32,147 bases of DNA from an uncultured Erysipelotrichaceae bacterium (GTDB taxonomy: Bacteria; Bacillota_I; Bacilli_A; Erysipelotrichales; Erysipelotrichaceae): positions 1 to 32,147 of the forward strand of contig OMXQ01000021.1 of assembly GCA_900315065.1 (NCBI GenBank), in the 5' to 3' direction. The position numbers and the translations under genes were made by a program. Shown in pieces: positions 1 through 6,820 of the stretch (positions are counted from its first letter, which is position 1; every line of letters starts with the position of its first letter). The notes beneath the pieces are model-generated. The model saw only the letters and a list, made by a program, of their open reading frames with translations, did not search any database and was not told the origin of the DNA.

Positions 1-180
1 ACGCTTACCTCATTTACATATGTGAGTATAGCTGAAGGTCAGAGAAGGGCTGTACGTTCCAAGGTACAACGCCAACACTTAGCTAGAAAAGAGCGTTTAG
101 TAACTGGTAATGTAAAACATTTTCCGGTACATCCAATTGTTGTGACACCTGCAGAATTTATCCGGTTGCTGGAAAACTAA
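1..180 (+). pseudogene. C-terminal fragment of a PIN-domain toxin-like protein (open at window edge)
   Basis: The reading frame is open from base 1 to a TAA at 178-180. Its last 27 or so residues contain LVTGNVKHFP followed by IVVTPAEFIRLLEN. This matches the end of the 'putative toxin-antitoxin system toxin component, PIN family' group, where a TGN-x-KHFP strand and a VVTPxE strand close the nuclease fold. The residues before it (roughly 1-33) do not look like the preceding PIN segment, which normally carries acidic residues and an F/Y-rich helix. The join may therefore be a recombination scar, and it lies beside a 26-bp segment that recurs at the other window edge. No antitoxin gene is visible. 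The gene is either truncated by the window or already broken. The family call rests on about 25 residues. Confidence 0.5.
72..97. repeat. 26-bp segment shared with the right window edge (inverted copy)
   Basis: This segment begins CCAACACTTAGCT and ends AGCGTT. It matches the reverse complement of 32056-32081 at 23 of 26 positions, with mismatches at 85, 89 and 91. Weaker similarity may continue downstream through a TTTAGT...CTGGT stretch. The two copies point towards each other's flanks, so the sequence outward of each copy could belong to the same repeat family. Confidence 0.6.
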
Positions 181-254
181 GCAGGACAAGCTATATCAAT
201 GAATAAGCTCGGAGAAAATCCGGACTTTTTTCATGCCGGAAAGGAGGACTATCT

Positions 255-826
255 ATGGCATCGGGAATTAAGGAAATCACCGTGGAAATCGGTGGTGACA
301 CAACAAAATTTCAGAATTCATTGAAGTCCCTGGACAGCCAGCTCCGTAACACCCAGGCGCAACTGAAGAATGTTAATAAACTGCTGAAACCTGATCCGGG
401 AAATACCGATCTGCTGGCACAGAAGCAGTGAAGGAAAACAAGGAACGCCTGGATACCTTGAAGGAAGCGTCCAGGAGCGCAGACGAAGCTCTGAAGAACG
501 GCACGATGACACAGGAGCAGTACGATGCTCTCCAGCGTGAAATCGAAGATACCACTTAGAAACTCAAGGAACTGGAAAAGCAGGCAGGACAGTCTTCTGA
601 AGCAGTACAGAAGATTGCCGCTGCTGGCGAAAAGCTCAAGGACATCGGTACGGGTGTAAAAAATGTTGGCGATGCACTGACTACACATGTCAGTCTGCCA
701 TAGGGTAACATCCTTCTTGTCGGTGGAGAAGCAGGATAGGAAGCCGTGGATGGTGTCAGCTCACTGCAGACTATGATTCAGCAGGCAGTTGCTTCCGAGA
801 CCCGTCAGTTGTCAGTGGCGTCTTGA
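255..826 (+). pseudogene. Phage tail tape-measure protein remnant (N-terminus joined to C-terminus)
   Basis: Starting at ATG 255 behind a strong AAGGAGG (241-247), the protein reads MASGIKEITVEIGGDTTKF, then a helix with LKNVNKLLKPDPGNTDLL. This is the typical start of siphophage tail tape-measure proteins. The frame hits TGA at 429-431. The same protein continues in another frame from about 422 (AVKENKERL, then NGTMTQEQYDALQREIED, then GEKLKDIGTGVKNVGDALTT). After 703 it jumps to ILLVGGEAG-x-EAV...SSLQTMI, which resembles the GEAGPEAVVPL motif near the C-terminus of these proteins. The several hundred residues normally lying between are missing. In-frame stops inside the second frame are at 557, 701 and 737, all TAG, and the final TGA is at 824-826. 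This is a decayed, internally deleted prophage gene with no other phage genes beside it. Confidence 0.75.
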
Positions 827-1022
827 GAAACATTGAATGGTTCTTTTTCGCCTGAGCTCTGGCATATTTATTCGAAGATATCCCGTTGTTGCATTATATG
901 AAGTTCTTCCCGAATGAGAAATACAAAATCGTCATGCATTTCTTGTGATGGAATCCTGGCCATCTTTCGGTAAAAAAGATAGGCAAAATCAATTTAGGCA
1001 AAATAGATTTTGACAAAATACT
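827..1022. other. Spacer between two gene remnants, with a possible minus-strand coding scrap
   Basis: No intact gene is visible here. On the minus strand a 31-codon frame runs from ATG 963 to TAA 868. It reads as protein-like sequence, starting MARIPSQEMHDDF, and stays open a further ten codons upstream. I do not recognise it, and it has no clear ribosome binding site, so it may be the tail of a lost gene. Confidence 0.3.
981..1020. repeat. Three short direct repeats upstream of the ATPase remnant
   Basis: The unit (A/G)RRCAAAAT occurs at 981, 996 and 1012, twice as AGGCAAAAT and once as TGACAAAAT, with 15-16 bp periodicity. The last copy is part of the palindrome ATTTTGACAAAAT, immediately before the ATG at 1023. 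The spacing of about one and a half helical turns and the position suggest an operator-like array. The function is inferred, not shown. Confidence 0.4.
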
Positions 1023-1370
1023 ATGGAGCTTGCAGGCAGAGAAAAAGAAATCAAGGATATTACAGAACGATTTCAGAGCGATCGGTTTGAAGGACTTTTT
1101 ATATATGGAAGAAGAGTCGGAAAATCTGATCTGATAAAAGAATGCATCAGAAAATCAGGTATCAAGGCAATTTCTTTTGTCTGTCGTGAATCCTTGTTTC
1201 ATGATAATTTCCGTTCACTTTGCAAGAACGTCACATCAGCATTTGGTGAAGAATACCTGAGTTTTACCAGACTGGAAAACCTTCCGACTTATGTATTTCG
1301 GAAAGCGGAAAAAGAAAACTGATCGCAATAGATCAGTTTTTAAGTTCAACTGCAAGTAGAAAAAAAGATT
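1023..1370 (+). pseudogene. N-terminal remnant of a DUF234/AAA_14-type ATP-binding protein
   Basis: The open frame 1023-1322 (99 codons) starts MELAGREKEIKDI and contains FIYGRRVGKSDLIKECI. This is the start of the bacterial/archaeal ATPases usually written IYGRRRVGKTELI, which normally run to about 400-470 residues. One Arg codon is missing in the P-loop, so the loop has only three residues between G and GK where GxxxxGK[ST] requires four. The frame stops at TGA 1320-1322, but a shifted frame from about 1318 reads KLIAIDQFLSSTA. That resembles the Walker B strand (LVIDEF-type) of the same family and continues to about 1370, where the rpmB terminator begins. The gene therefore carries a codon deletion, a frameshift and a truncation, and is almost certainly not functional. 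Confidence 0.75.
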
Positions 1371-1386
1371 TCCGGCCGGAAATCTT
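1359..1386 (-). terminator. Rho-independent terminator of rpmB
   Basis: Bases 1365-1386 form a perfect 22-base inverted repeat with arms AAGATTTCCGG and CCGGAAATCTT, giving a stem of about 9 bp with a GGCC loop. On the minus strand the stem is followed by a run of T (complement of 1360-1366). It lies 5 bases beyond the rpmB stop codon. Confidence 0.85.
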
Positions 1387-1390
1387 CTAC

Positions 1391-1594
1391 TTATGCATTG
1401 ACTGCCTTGGCGTTCTTAGACTTCAAAGTCTTTAACGCACGTGCGCTGACACGAACTGTCTGCGGCTTGCCATCAATGACCATATGTACTTTCTGCAGGT
1501 TGACATTCCATCTGCGGCGAGTAGCGCGCAGGGAGTGTGAACGTCTGTTACCTGTTAATGCCTTTTTACCGGATACAGCACAAACTCTTGACAT
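1391..1594 (-). CDS. rpmB: 50S ribosomal protein L28
   Basis: This 67-residue basic protein begins [21 protein letters not shown] and contains the L28 core [11 protein letters not shown] followed by [12 protein letters not shown], which binds 23S rRNA in the large subunit. The chosen start is the ATG at 1594-1592. It has GAAGGAGG seven bases upstream and matches the family N-terminus (MSRxCxxxGK), whereas an earlier in-frame ATG at 1615 would add seven unrelated residues and bury the Shine-Dalgarno sequence inside the gene. The gene stands alone on the minus strand, divergent from ftsA, and ends at its own terminator. The single-gene arrangement is common for rpmB in Bacillota. Confidence 0.97.
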   Translation of the reverse strand: MSRVCAVSGKKALTGNRRSHSLRATRRRWNVNLQKVHMVIDGKPQTVRVSARALKTLKSKNAKAVNA

Positions 1595-1631
1595 ACCATA
1601 ACCTCCTTCGCTCATAATGCTCTAGTACTCT

Positions 1632-1661
1632 ATCATATAAAAAAAATAAGTGCAAGAAAAA
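1632..1661 (-). promoter_or_regulatory. Probable rpmB promoter
   Basis: On the minus strand a TATGAT hexamer (complement of 1632-1637) lies about 38 bases before the rpmB start. Upstream is T-rich sequence including TTTTTC at 18-bp spacing (complement of 1656-1661). A TTGCAC (complement of 1650-1655) paired with a weaker TAGAGT is an alternative. The exact -35 element is uncertain. Confidence 0.4.
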
Positions 1662-1719
1662 ACGTTGGCTGTCAGTATTATATAAGAGAATTATTCGATG
1701 AAAACGACAAAAGATCGTG

Positions 1720-1748
1720 TTTTTTTCACAAAAAGAATGTTGTATAAT
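1720..1748 (+). promoter_or_regulatory. Probable ftsA-ftsZ promoter
   Basis: A consensus TATAAT at 1743-1748 lies 31 bases before the GTG start of ftsA. The -35 side is only a T-rich tract (1720-1727), so the -10 element carries the call. Transcription starting about seven bases later would exclude any ftsA start upstream of about 1755. Confidence 0.6.
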
Positions 1749-1779
1749 ATTTTACATAAGAATGAAAGGAGACTTCACG

Positions 1780-3060
1780 GTGAGCGATAAACAGATTTTT
1801 GCGGCAGTAGAAGTTGCAGACAGTGAGGTACGCCTTATCGTTGGAGAGTTTTTCAACACACGCTTCAACATTATCAAAGTAGAAAAAGTTCCTTGTTCCG
1901 GCATGACATTCAATGAAGTCACTGATCCGGATGCCATCATCACTGCATTGCACAAGGCATGTGCAGATGTGAAAAAGATGCTGGGAGCTGAAATCAGGAA
2001 AGTGATTCTGGCGATGCCTTCTTATCGTCTGAAGAGATATTCTCTGCAATCCTCTGTCAATGTCGAAGGCATTGATCAGGTTGTAACGATTCAGGATGTC
2101 CGCAATGCAGTTCATAAAGCGGAAAGAGCACAGATTCCAGGCCAATATGCATTGCTGCAGGCAGTGTGTCAGAAATATACAGTCAACGGCGTGACAACCA
2201 GAAAGATTCCGCTTGGTGAGCATACTGACAAGCTGACGGTTGATATTGATCTGCTGTGTGCAGACAGGAAAGTATCTTTCGATCTTGTCGGCGCAGTTGA
2301 AAAGGCAGGGCTGAGTGTTCTCGATATTTTCCCGGATGTGTTTGCAATCGGCAAGGAAACCGCATTGCTGCAGGCATCCATGGACAAGCAGGTCATCATT
2401 CTGAAGGTTGGCCGTACGGCAACAACCCTTGGGTATCTGCATCAGGGAAGAGTTGCTTCTGCTGCTGTCCTGCCGGCAGGCCTTGGAACATTGGCATCCG
2501 GTGCAGTTGAAAAATATGGCCTCAAGTCAGAAATGGCAGTTGAGTTATTGAAGTACAGCGTTCGTCTTGGCGAAGACCAAGCATCAGAGAATCCGATCCA
2601 CATCTGGTCAGACGGCCAGCAGACACATACTGTAAATGAACGTGAGTTTGTCGAAAGCATCCATGAAAACCTTGAAAAATGGCTGGATGCAATTGATAAA
2701 ACGTGTGTTCCAATCTTGCAAGCAGGTGAAACAACTGTTATTATTACAGACGAGGGTGGCGAAACACAGGGTCTCAGTGATCTTGTTGCCAGGCGTTTGG
2801 GATGTGAATGCAGGTGTTACATACCGGAAACATTGGGCGGCCGAAATGCCGGCCTGACCGCTTGCCTTGGTTTGTTCTATGCTTATCAGGATAAATTGCC
2901 GATTACAGGCTACATTGAAGACAGCCTGGATATGGATGCTTTTGTCAAAGCAGTGTCCTATCGTGAAAATACACCGGCATTGAGAAAGCAGGAAACAGCA
3001 AATAAAGAAGATACCCTTACAAACAAGCTGAAAGGGTTATTCCTGGAAGGGAAAAAGTAA
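1780..3060 (+). CDS. ftsA: Cell division protein FtsA (divergent)
   Basis: FtsA is the actin-fold protein that anchors FtsZ filaments to the membrane. The start is GTG 1780, with AAAGGAG eight bases upstream; an ATG-free extension back to 1717 would overlap the -10 box. The 426-residue product has the SHS2-type insertion (about residues 75-190), C-terminal subdomains, and a final amphipathic segment TLTNKLKGLFLEGKK suited to membrane binding. It sits 16 bases before ftsZ, which supports the identity. The nucleotide motifs are unusually poor. Phosphate-1 reads AVEVADSEVRLIVGE where a DIGTSK-like motif is usual. Phosphate-2 reads ILKVGRTATTLGYL instead of DIGGGTTD. The adenosine motif reads IITDEGGETQGL. 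The overall FtsA assignment is firm from context and fold-level features, but ATP binding may be weakened. Confidence 0.85.
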   Translation: MSDKQIFAAVEVADSEVRLIVGEFFNTRFNIIKVEKVPCSGMTFNEVTDPDAIITALHKACADVKKMLGAEIRKVILAMPSYRLKRYSLQSSVNVEGIDQVVTIQDVRNAVHKAERAQIPGQYALLQAVCQKYTVNGVTTRKIPLGEHTDKLTVDIDLLCADRKVSFDLVGAVEKAGLSVLDIFPDVFAIGKETALLQASMDKQVIILKVGRTATTLGYLHQGRVASAAVLPAGLGTLASGAVEKYGLKSEMAVELLKYSVRLGEDQASENPIHIWSDGQQTHTVNEREFVESIHENLEKWLDAIDKTCVPILQAGETTVIITDEGGETQGLSDLVARRLGCECRCYIPETLGGRNAGLTACLGLFYAYQDKLPITGYIEDSLDMDAFVKAVSYRENTPALRKQETANKEDTLTNKLKGLFLEGKK

Positions 3061-3076
3061 TTGAGAGGTAAATCAA

Positions 3077-4168
3077 ATGGCAGACTTAGAGTATAATCAG
3101 ATCGCTAAGATCAAGGTGTTCGGTATCGGTGGTGCCGGCAGCAACGCTGTAAACAGAATGGTTCAGGAAGGCGTACAGGGCGTAGAGTTCTATGTAGCAA
3201 ACACAGACCTGCAGGCTCTGGATATTTCTCCTGTAGCCAATAAAATTCAGCTCGGCAAGGAAGGTCTTGGTGCCGGCGGCAATCCTGATAACGGACGCAA
3301 GGCAGCAGTTGAATCTGAAGATGCAATCCGCAAGTCCATCGAAGGCGCAGATATGGTCTTCTTAACAGCAGGTCTGGGCGGCGGCACAGGTACAGGTGCT
3401 TCGCCATTATTTGCCAAGGTTGCAAAGGAATTAGGGTGCCTGACAGTAGGTATCGTTACAAAGCCTTTCTCCTTTGAAGGCAAGAAGAGAATGATTCAGG
3501 CTGAACAGGGTCTTGAACAGCTGAAGGAATATGTTGATTCTCTGATCATCATCTCCAACAACAAGGTTCTGGAAGTCATCGGTCATATTCCGTTCGAAGA
3601 TGCATTCAAGGAAGCAGATAACATTCTGCGTCAGGGCGTTCAGACAATCACTGATCTGATCGCTGTTCCGGCAATGATCAACCTTGACTTCGCTGATATC
3701 AAGTCTGTTATGGAAGGTCAGGGTTCTGCATTGTTCGGCATCGGCATGGCTGATGGGGAAGACAAGGCCAAGGAAGCTGCTAACCGCGCTATTCAGTGCC
3801 CGTTGCTTGAAGCTTCTATCTCCGGTGCAAAGTCTGCTATTATCAATGTCACCGGCGGTGCTTCCATGAGTGCTTATGATGCATCCGAAGCAGTTGACTT
3901 CATCCGTGAAGCAGCCGGCAATGATATCGATATCATCTTCGGTGTTGCCATCAATGACAAGATCGGTGATTCCATCATCGTTTCCGTAATCGCTACAGGT
4001 TTCGATCTGCCAAAGCCTGAAATGCTCAATGCTGCCAAGCAGCCTGCCAAGGCGGAAGCTGCTCCGGCTCCGGCTGCCGTTACAGCTGCAGCTCAGGATG
4101 CTGAGCCTTCTTTCGGTGAAGAAGACAGCGATGATAATGTCATCCCTGGTTTCTTCAGAAGAGGTTAA
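3077..4168 (+). CDS. ftsZ: Cell division protein FtsZ
   Basis: FtsZ is the tubulin-like GTPase that forms the division ring at mid-cell. The 363-residue protein has the N-terminal GIGGAGSNAVNRM motif (residues about 15-27) and the tubulin signature GLGGGTGTGASP at about 100-111. It also has the T7-loop region NLDFADIKSVM, an Ala/Pro-rich linker (about 320-345), and the C-terminal peptide DDNVIPGFFRRG that binds FtsA. The length is slightly short of the common 370-390, mainly in the linker. The start is ATG 3077 with GAGAGGT upstream, 16 bases after ftsA, so the two are co-transcribed. A strong terminator directly follows. Confidence 0.98.
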   Translation: MADLEYNQIAKIKVFGIGGAGSNAVNRMVQEGVQGVEFYVANTDLQALDISPVANKIQLGKEGLGAGGNPDNGRKAAVESEDAIRKSIEGADMVFLTAGLGGGTGTGASPLFAKVAKELGCLTVGIVTKPFSFEGKKRMIQAEQGLEQLKEYVDSLIIISNNKVLEVIGHIPFEDAFKEADNILRQGVQTITDLIAVPAMINLDFADIKSVMEGQGSALFGIGMADGEDKAKEAANRAIQCPLLEASISGAKSAIINVTGGASMSAYDASEAVDFIREAAGNDIDIIFGVAINDKIGDSIIVSVIATGFDLPKPEMLNAAKQPAKAEAAPAPAAVTAAAQDAEPSFGEEDSDDNVIPGFFRRG

Positions 4169-4178
4169 TCAAACGCTG

Positions 4179-4208
4179 AAAGGGTCATCTGCGGATGACC
4201 TTTTTTTT
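4179..4208 (+). terminator. Rho-independent terminator of ftsA-ftsZ
   Basis: The stem GGTCATC (4183-4189) pairs with GATGACC (4194-4200) around the loop TGCG, and eight T follow (4201-4208). It begins 11 bases after the ftsZ stop. Confidence 0.92.
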
Positions 4209-4228
4209 CATACCGGAAAGGAAATTTT

Positions 4229-4636
4229 ATGAAGAACGAAGAAATTGCAGTTGCAAAAAGAAACAAAGGATATACCTGTTCCCAATCTGTGATCTGTACG
4301 TATTGTGAACAGTTTGGAATCAGTGAAAAAGATGCTTTCAGAATGGCAGAAGGCCTTGGGGCAGGCCTGGCCTGCACGCTTGGTACATGCGGTGCATTGA
4401 ATGCTGCATGCATGGTGGCAGGTCTTGCCAACAGCACAGGCAATCTGGATCACCCGGATTCAAAAGGAAAAACCTATCCGGTTTCAAGAGAACTGACTCT
4501 GCGTTTCCAGAAGGAAGCAGGTGCCCTTCGGTGCCGGGATCTCAAGGGAATTGAAACAGGCAAAGTACTTTGTGAGTGTGAAGACTGTGTCCGCATTGCC
4601 TGCCGGCTTGTAGATGAGATTGTTCTGAAAAAATAG
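4229..4636 (+). CDS. C_GCAxxG_C_C family redox-type protein
   Basis: The 135-residue protein has eleven or so cysteines in the pattern of the C_GCAxxG_C_C family. An N-terminal CSQSVICTYC (Cys17, 23, 26) is followed by GLGAGLACTLGTCGALNAAC (Cys49, 54, 61). The C-terminal cluster is LRC...LCECEDCVRIAC. Proteins of this family are thought to have redox or metal-related roles, but no reaction is established, so none is assigned here. No signal peptide or membrane segment is visible, so it is probably cytoplasmic. The ATG at 4229 is preceded by GGAAAGGA eight bases upstream, just past the ftsZ terminator. No terminator is evident after it. Its transcription may depend on read-through or an unseen promoter. 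The family call is firm and the function is open. Confidence 0.85.
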   Translation: MKNEEIAVAKRNKGYTCSQSVICTYCEQFGISEKDAFRMAEGLGAGLACTLGTCGALNAACMVAGLANSTGNLDHPDSKGKTYPVSRELTLRFQKEAGALRCRDLKGIETGKVLCECEDCVRIACRLVDEIVLKK

Positions 4637-4674
4637 TATCTGTATTAATTATTGAGACCAGTGCTATTGGAAAT

Positions 4675-4703
4675 TTGCAAGGATATTTATTTTCCTGTAA
4701 TAT
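4675..4703 (+). promoter_or_regulatory. Probable promoter for the small ORF and CNNM gene
   Basis: TTGCAA (4675-4680) and TAATAT (4698-4703) are separated by exactly 17 bp. This is the same TTGCAA-17 architecture as the rpsU promoter in this window. It lies 18 bases before the small ORF. Confidence 0.55.
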
Positions 4704-4720
4704 AGTTTTTATATTTACGA

Positions 4721-4813
4721 ATGAAAGGATGTGTATTTAGTTTGGAAGATATTGGTATACCGCTGGACAGCGATGTGTATTTGTGCATTGAAGAAGGGAT
4801 GATCCGTCTATGA
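4721..4813 (+). CDS. Putative 30-residue leader peptide / small protein, coupled to the CNNM gene
   Basis: ATG 4721 opens a 30-codon frame that ends in TGA 4811-4813, overlapping the ATG of the next gene (ATGA). The product begins MKGCVFSLEDIGIPLDSDV and ends IEEGMIRL. It has no membrane segment and is mildly acidic. There is no good Shine-Dalgarno sequence before ATG 4721. A TTG at 4742 lies 12 bases after AAAGGA (4724-4729) and could be the real start. The exact 4-base overlap and the promoter just upstream favour translation, but a chance frame cannot be excluded, and I recognise no family. Confidence 0.35.
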   Translation: MKGCVFSLEDIGIPLDSDVYLCIEEGMIRL

Positions 4814-6075
4814 GCACGAATGGAAAATATATTATCTCCATTGTGGTTTTATTGATCTTGTCGTCTCTTTTCTCTGCTGCAGAGACTGCTTTTTCTTCAG
4901 CATCCAGAATCAGATTGAAGAATATGCAGAATGACGGCAATGCCAATGCGGGGGTTGTTCTGAAGGTCCTGGAAGACTTTGATAAGTTTCTGACCACGAT
5001 CCTGATCGGCAACAACATTGTCAATATTGCAGCTGCTACCATCGGTACACTTTTATTTACAAGTTATCTGAAGGATAACGGACCGACTGTTTCTACAATT
5101 GTTCTGACGATTGTGACAATTCTCTTTGGGGAGACTGCGCCTAAGTCCTTAGCCAAGCAGATGCCGGAGAAAATTTCCTGCGGCATGGTCGATTTTGTCC
5201 GTTTCTTTGAATTGATTCTGACCCCGCTTTCGGTTCTGTTAAGAGGCTGGACATGGCTGATCAACCACATGGTCAAAGTACCGGAAGATGATAATGATAT
5301 TTCTGATGAACTCATCACCATGGTAGATGAAGCGGAAAAAGAAGGGGATCTGGAAGAACACGAATCTGATCTGATTTCCAATGCAATTTCCTTCAATGAT
5401 CTGGATGTCAAGGATATCCTGACCCCGCGGGTTGATGTGGTTGCAATAGATATCACGACACCGGTAGACCAGATTGAAAAAGCATTCCGCTTCAATTCAT
5501 TCTCAAGACTTCCTGTTTATGAGAATTCCATCGATAATATCGTCGGCGTCATTCATGAAAAAGATTTTTATGATCTCATGTATCATGAAAAGGGATCTTT
5601 GCGCAGGATTATCAAGCCGGTGATTTATACTTCTCCAAATACTCTGATCAGTACGGTATTGAAACAGCTGCAGGCAGCCAAGCTCCATATGGCAGTTGTT
5701 CTGGATGAATACGGCGGTACCGAAGGCATCATTACCCTGGAAGATATCATCGAAGAATTAGTCGGTGAAATCTGGGATGAACACGATACGGTTGAAGAAT
5801 ACTATACAAAGATTGATGACAGAACCTGGATGGTCAAGGGTGATGCAGAAATCGATGATCTGATCGACCGTTTTGATGTGGAAGAGGAAGATGATGAATT
5901 TGATTTCATCACAGTATCCGGCTGGGCCATTCATGAATTGGGACACATCCCTCATGTCGGGGAAACTTTCGACTACAAGAATCTTCACGTTGAAATTACC
6001 AAGGCAGACATGCGGAAAGTCCTGGAAGTAAAGGTGGAAATCCACCCGAAAGAGGAGGAAAAGGAAGACGAATGA
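4810..6075 (+). CDS. CNNM/CorC-type (hemolysin-family) transmembrane protein with CBS pair
   Basis: The 421-residue protein has the three-part layout of bacterial CNNM/HlyC-CorC proteins. An N-terminal DUF21 membrane domain (about 1-190) carries the family motif [19 protein letters not shown] at residues 21-39. A pair of CBS domains follows (about 205-325; [12 protein letters not shown] and [17 protein letters not shown]), and then a C-terminal CorC_HlyC domain (about 340-415; [18 protein letters not shown]). Family members are Mg2+ transporters or Mg2+-homeostasis proteins, and the name hemolysin is historical. The CBS pair usually senses Mg-ATP. Start ATG 4810 overlaps the stop of the small ORF, with GAAGGGA upstream. 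The tail is a run of acidic and basic residues (KEEEKEDE). Placement in the plasma membrane is clear; the transported ion is inferred from family. Confidence 0.9.
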   Translation: MSTNGKYIISIVVLLILSSLFSAAETAFSSASRIRLKNMQNDGNANAGVVLKVLEDFDKFLTTILIGNNIVNIAAATIGTLLFTSYLKDNGPTVSTIVLTIVTILFGETAPKSLAKQMPEKISCGMVDFVRFFELILTPLSVLLRGWTWLINHMVKVPEDDNDISDELITMVDEAEKEGDLEEHESDLISNAISFNDLDVKDILTPRVDVVAIDITTPVDQIEKAFRFNSFSRLPVYENSIDNIVGVIHEKDFYDLMYHEKGSLRRIIKPVIYTSPNTLISTVLKQLQAAKLHMAVVLDEYGGTEGIITLEDIIEELVGEIWDEHDTVEEYYTKIDDRTWMVKGDAEIDDLIDRFDVEEEDDEFDFITVSGWAIHELGHIPHVGETFDYKNLHVEITKADMRKVLEVKVEIHPKEEEKEDE

Positions 6076-6093
6076 TCGTCTCCTTTTGTTTGT

Positions 6094-6819
6094 ATGCAGC
6101 AATATTTTTCTGATGTTCCTCTGCACACAGGGGATACCTATACATTTACCAGAGACCAGGAGCACCATGTTTCTGTGGTCAGACTCAATCATGAAATCAT
6201 CCGTCTTGTATACAATGGCGAAGCATATTTTGCCGAGTGCATTCAGGAAGGAAAGCACTACCATGCGGTAGTTAAGGAAAAGGACGATAGAATCAATGAA
6301 CTGCCGGTTTCCTTAACCCTGGTGCCGGCTTTGATCCGCCGGGAAAAGTTTGAACTGGTTCTTCAGAAAGCAGCCGAGATGGGCGTCAGCCGGATAGTTC
6401 CTCTGGAAAGCAGCCGGTGTGTCGTTCATGCAAAAAAAGAAGGCAGGGAAAAGCTCCTTGCCAGATGGCATCAGATCGTCACGGAAGCCAGCGCTCAATG
6501 CAAGCGCAATTTCATTCCCGAAGTTACCGATGTGATTTCCTTCTCTGATCTGAATAAAGTAAAGAGTGAAGTCAATTGCGCACCCTATGAAAATGCCTGG
6601 GGCACATCCCGCTTTTTATCAGAAGCTGTTCAGGGGGCTAAGTCTGTGACGGCAGTCATCGGTCCGGAAGGCGGCTTTTCCGAAGAAGAAATGCAATGGT
6701 TCAAAGCTAACGGCTATGAAGCAGTTACGCTTGGCTCAAGAATTCTCAGAGCGGAAACAGCTGCCATGTATACGTGTGCTGTAATTGGGGAAACAGCTGA
6801 AAGAAACAGGAAAAAATAA
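6094..6819 (+). CDS. rsmE: 16S rRNA (uracil-1498-N3)-methyltransferase RsmE
   Basis: RsmE uses S-adenosylmethionine to methylate U1498 of 16S rRNA in the assembled 30S subunit. The 241-residue protein has an N-terminal PUA-like part (about 1-70) and a SPOUT-class trefoil-knot domain. Diagnostic sequences are LVLQKAAEMGVSRIVPLESSR at about 87-107, shortened here by family expectation to K-x-x-E-L/M-G, then VIGPEGGFSEEE at about 188-199 and LGSRILRAETA at about 216-226. The length is normal for the family. ATG 6094 lies 18 bases after the CNNM stop with no strong Shine-Dalgarno sequence, suggesting coupling to the upstream gene. The stop is one base before the mtaB ATG. Confidence 0.95.
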   Translation: MQQYFSDVPLHTGDTYTFTRDQEHHVSVVRLNHEIIRLVYNGEAYFAECIQEGKHYHAVVKEKDDRINELPVSLTLVPALIRREKFELVLQKAAEMGVSRIVPLESSRCVVHAKKEGREKLLARWHQIVTEASAQCKRNFIPEVTDVISFSDLNKVKSEVNCAPYENAWGTSRFLSEAVQGAKSVTAVIGPEGGFSEEEMQWFKANGYEAVTLGSRILRAETAAMYTCAVIGETAERNRKK

Positions 6820-6820
6820 A

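Noticed and set aside
1316-1340. Perfect 9-bp inverted repeat AAACTGATC/GATCAGTTT with a short T run, looking like a plus-strand terminator
   Set aside because: The T run is only four long, and the stretch reads as the Walker B strand of the decayed ATPase in a shifted frame, so it is more likely former coding sequence.
1726-2442. 238-codon minus-strand open frame inside ftsA
   Set aside because: It is antisense to a confidently placed ftsA and covers its promoter and start.
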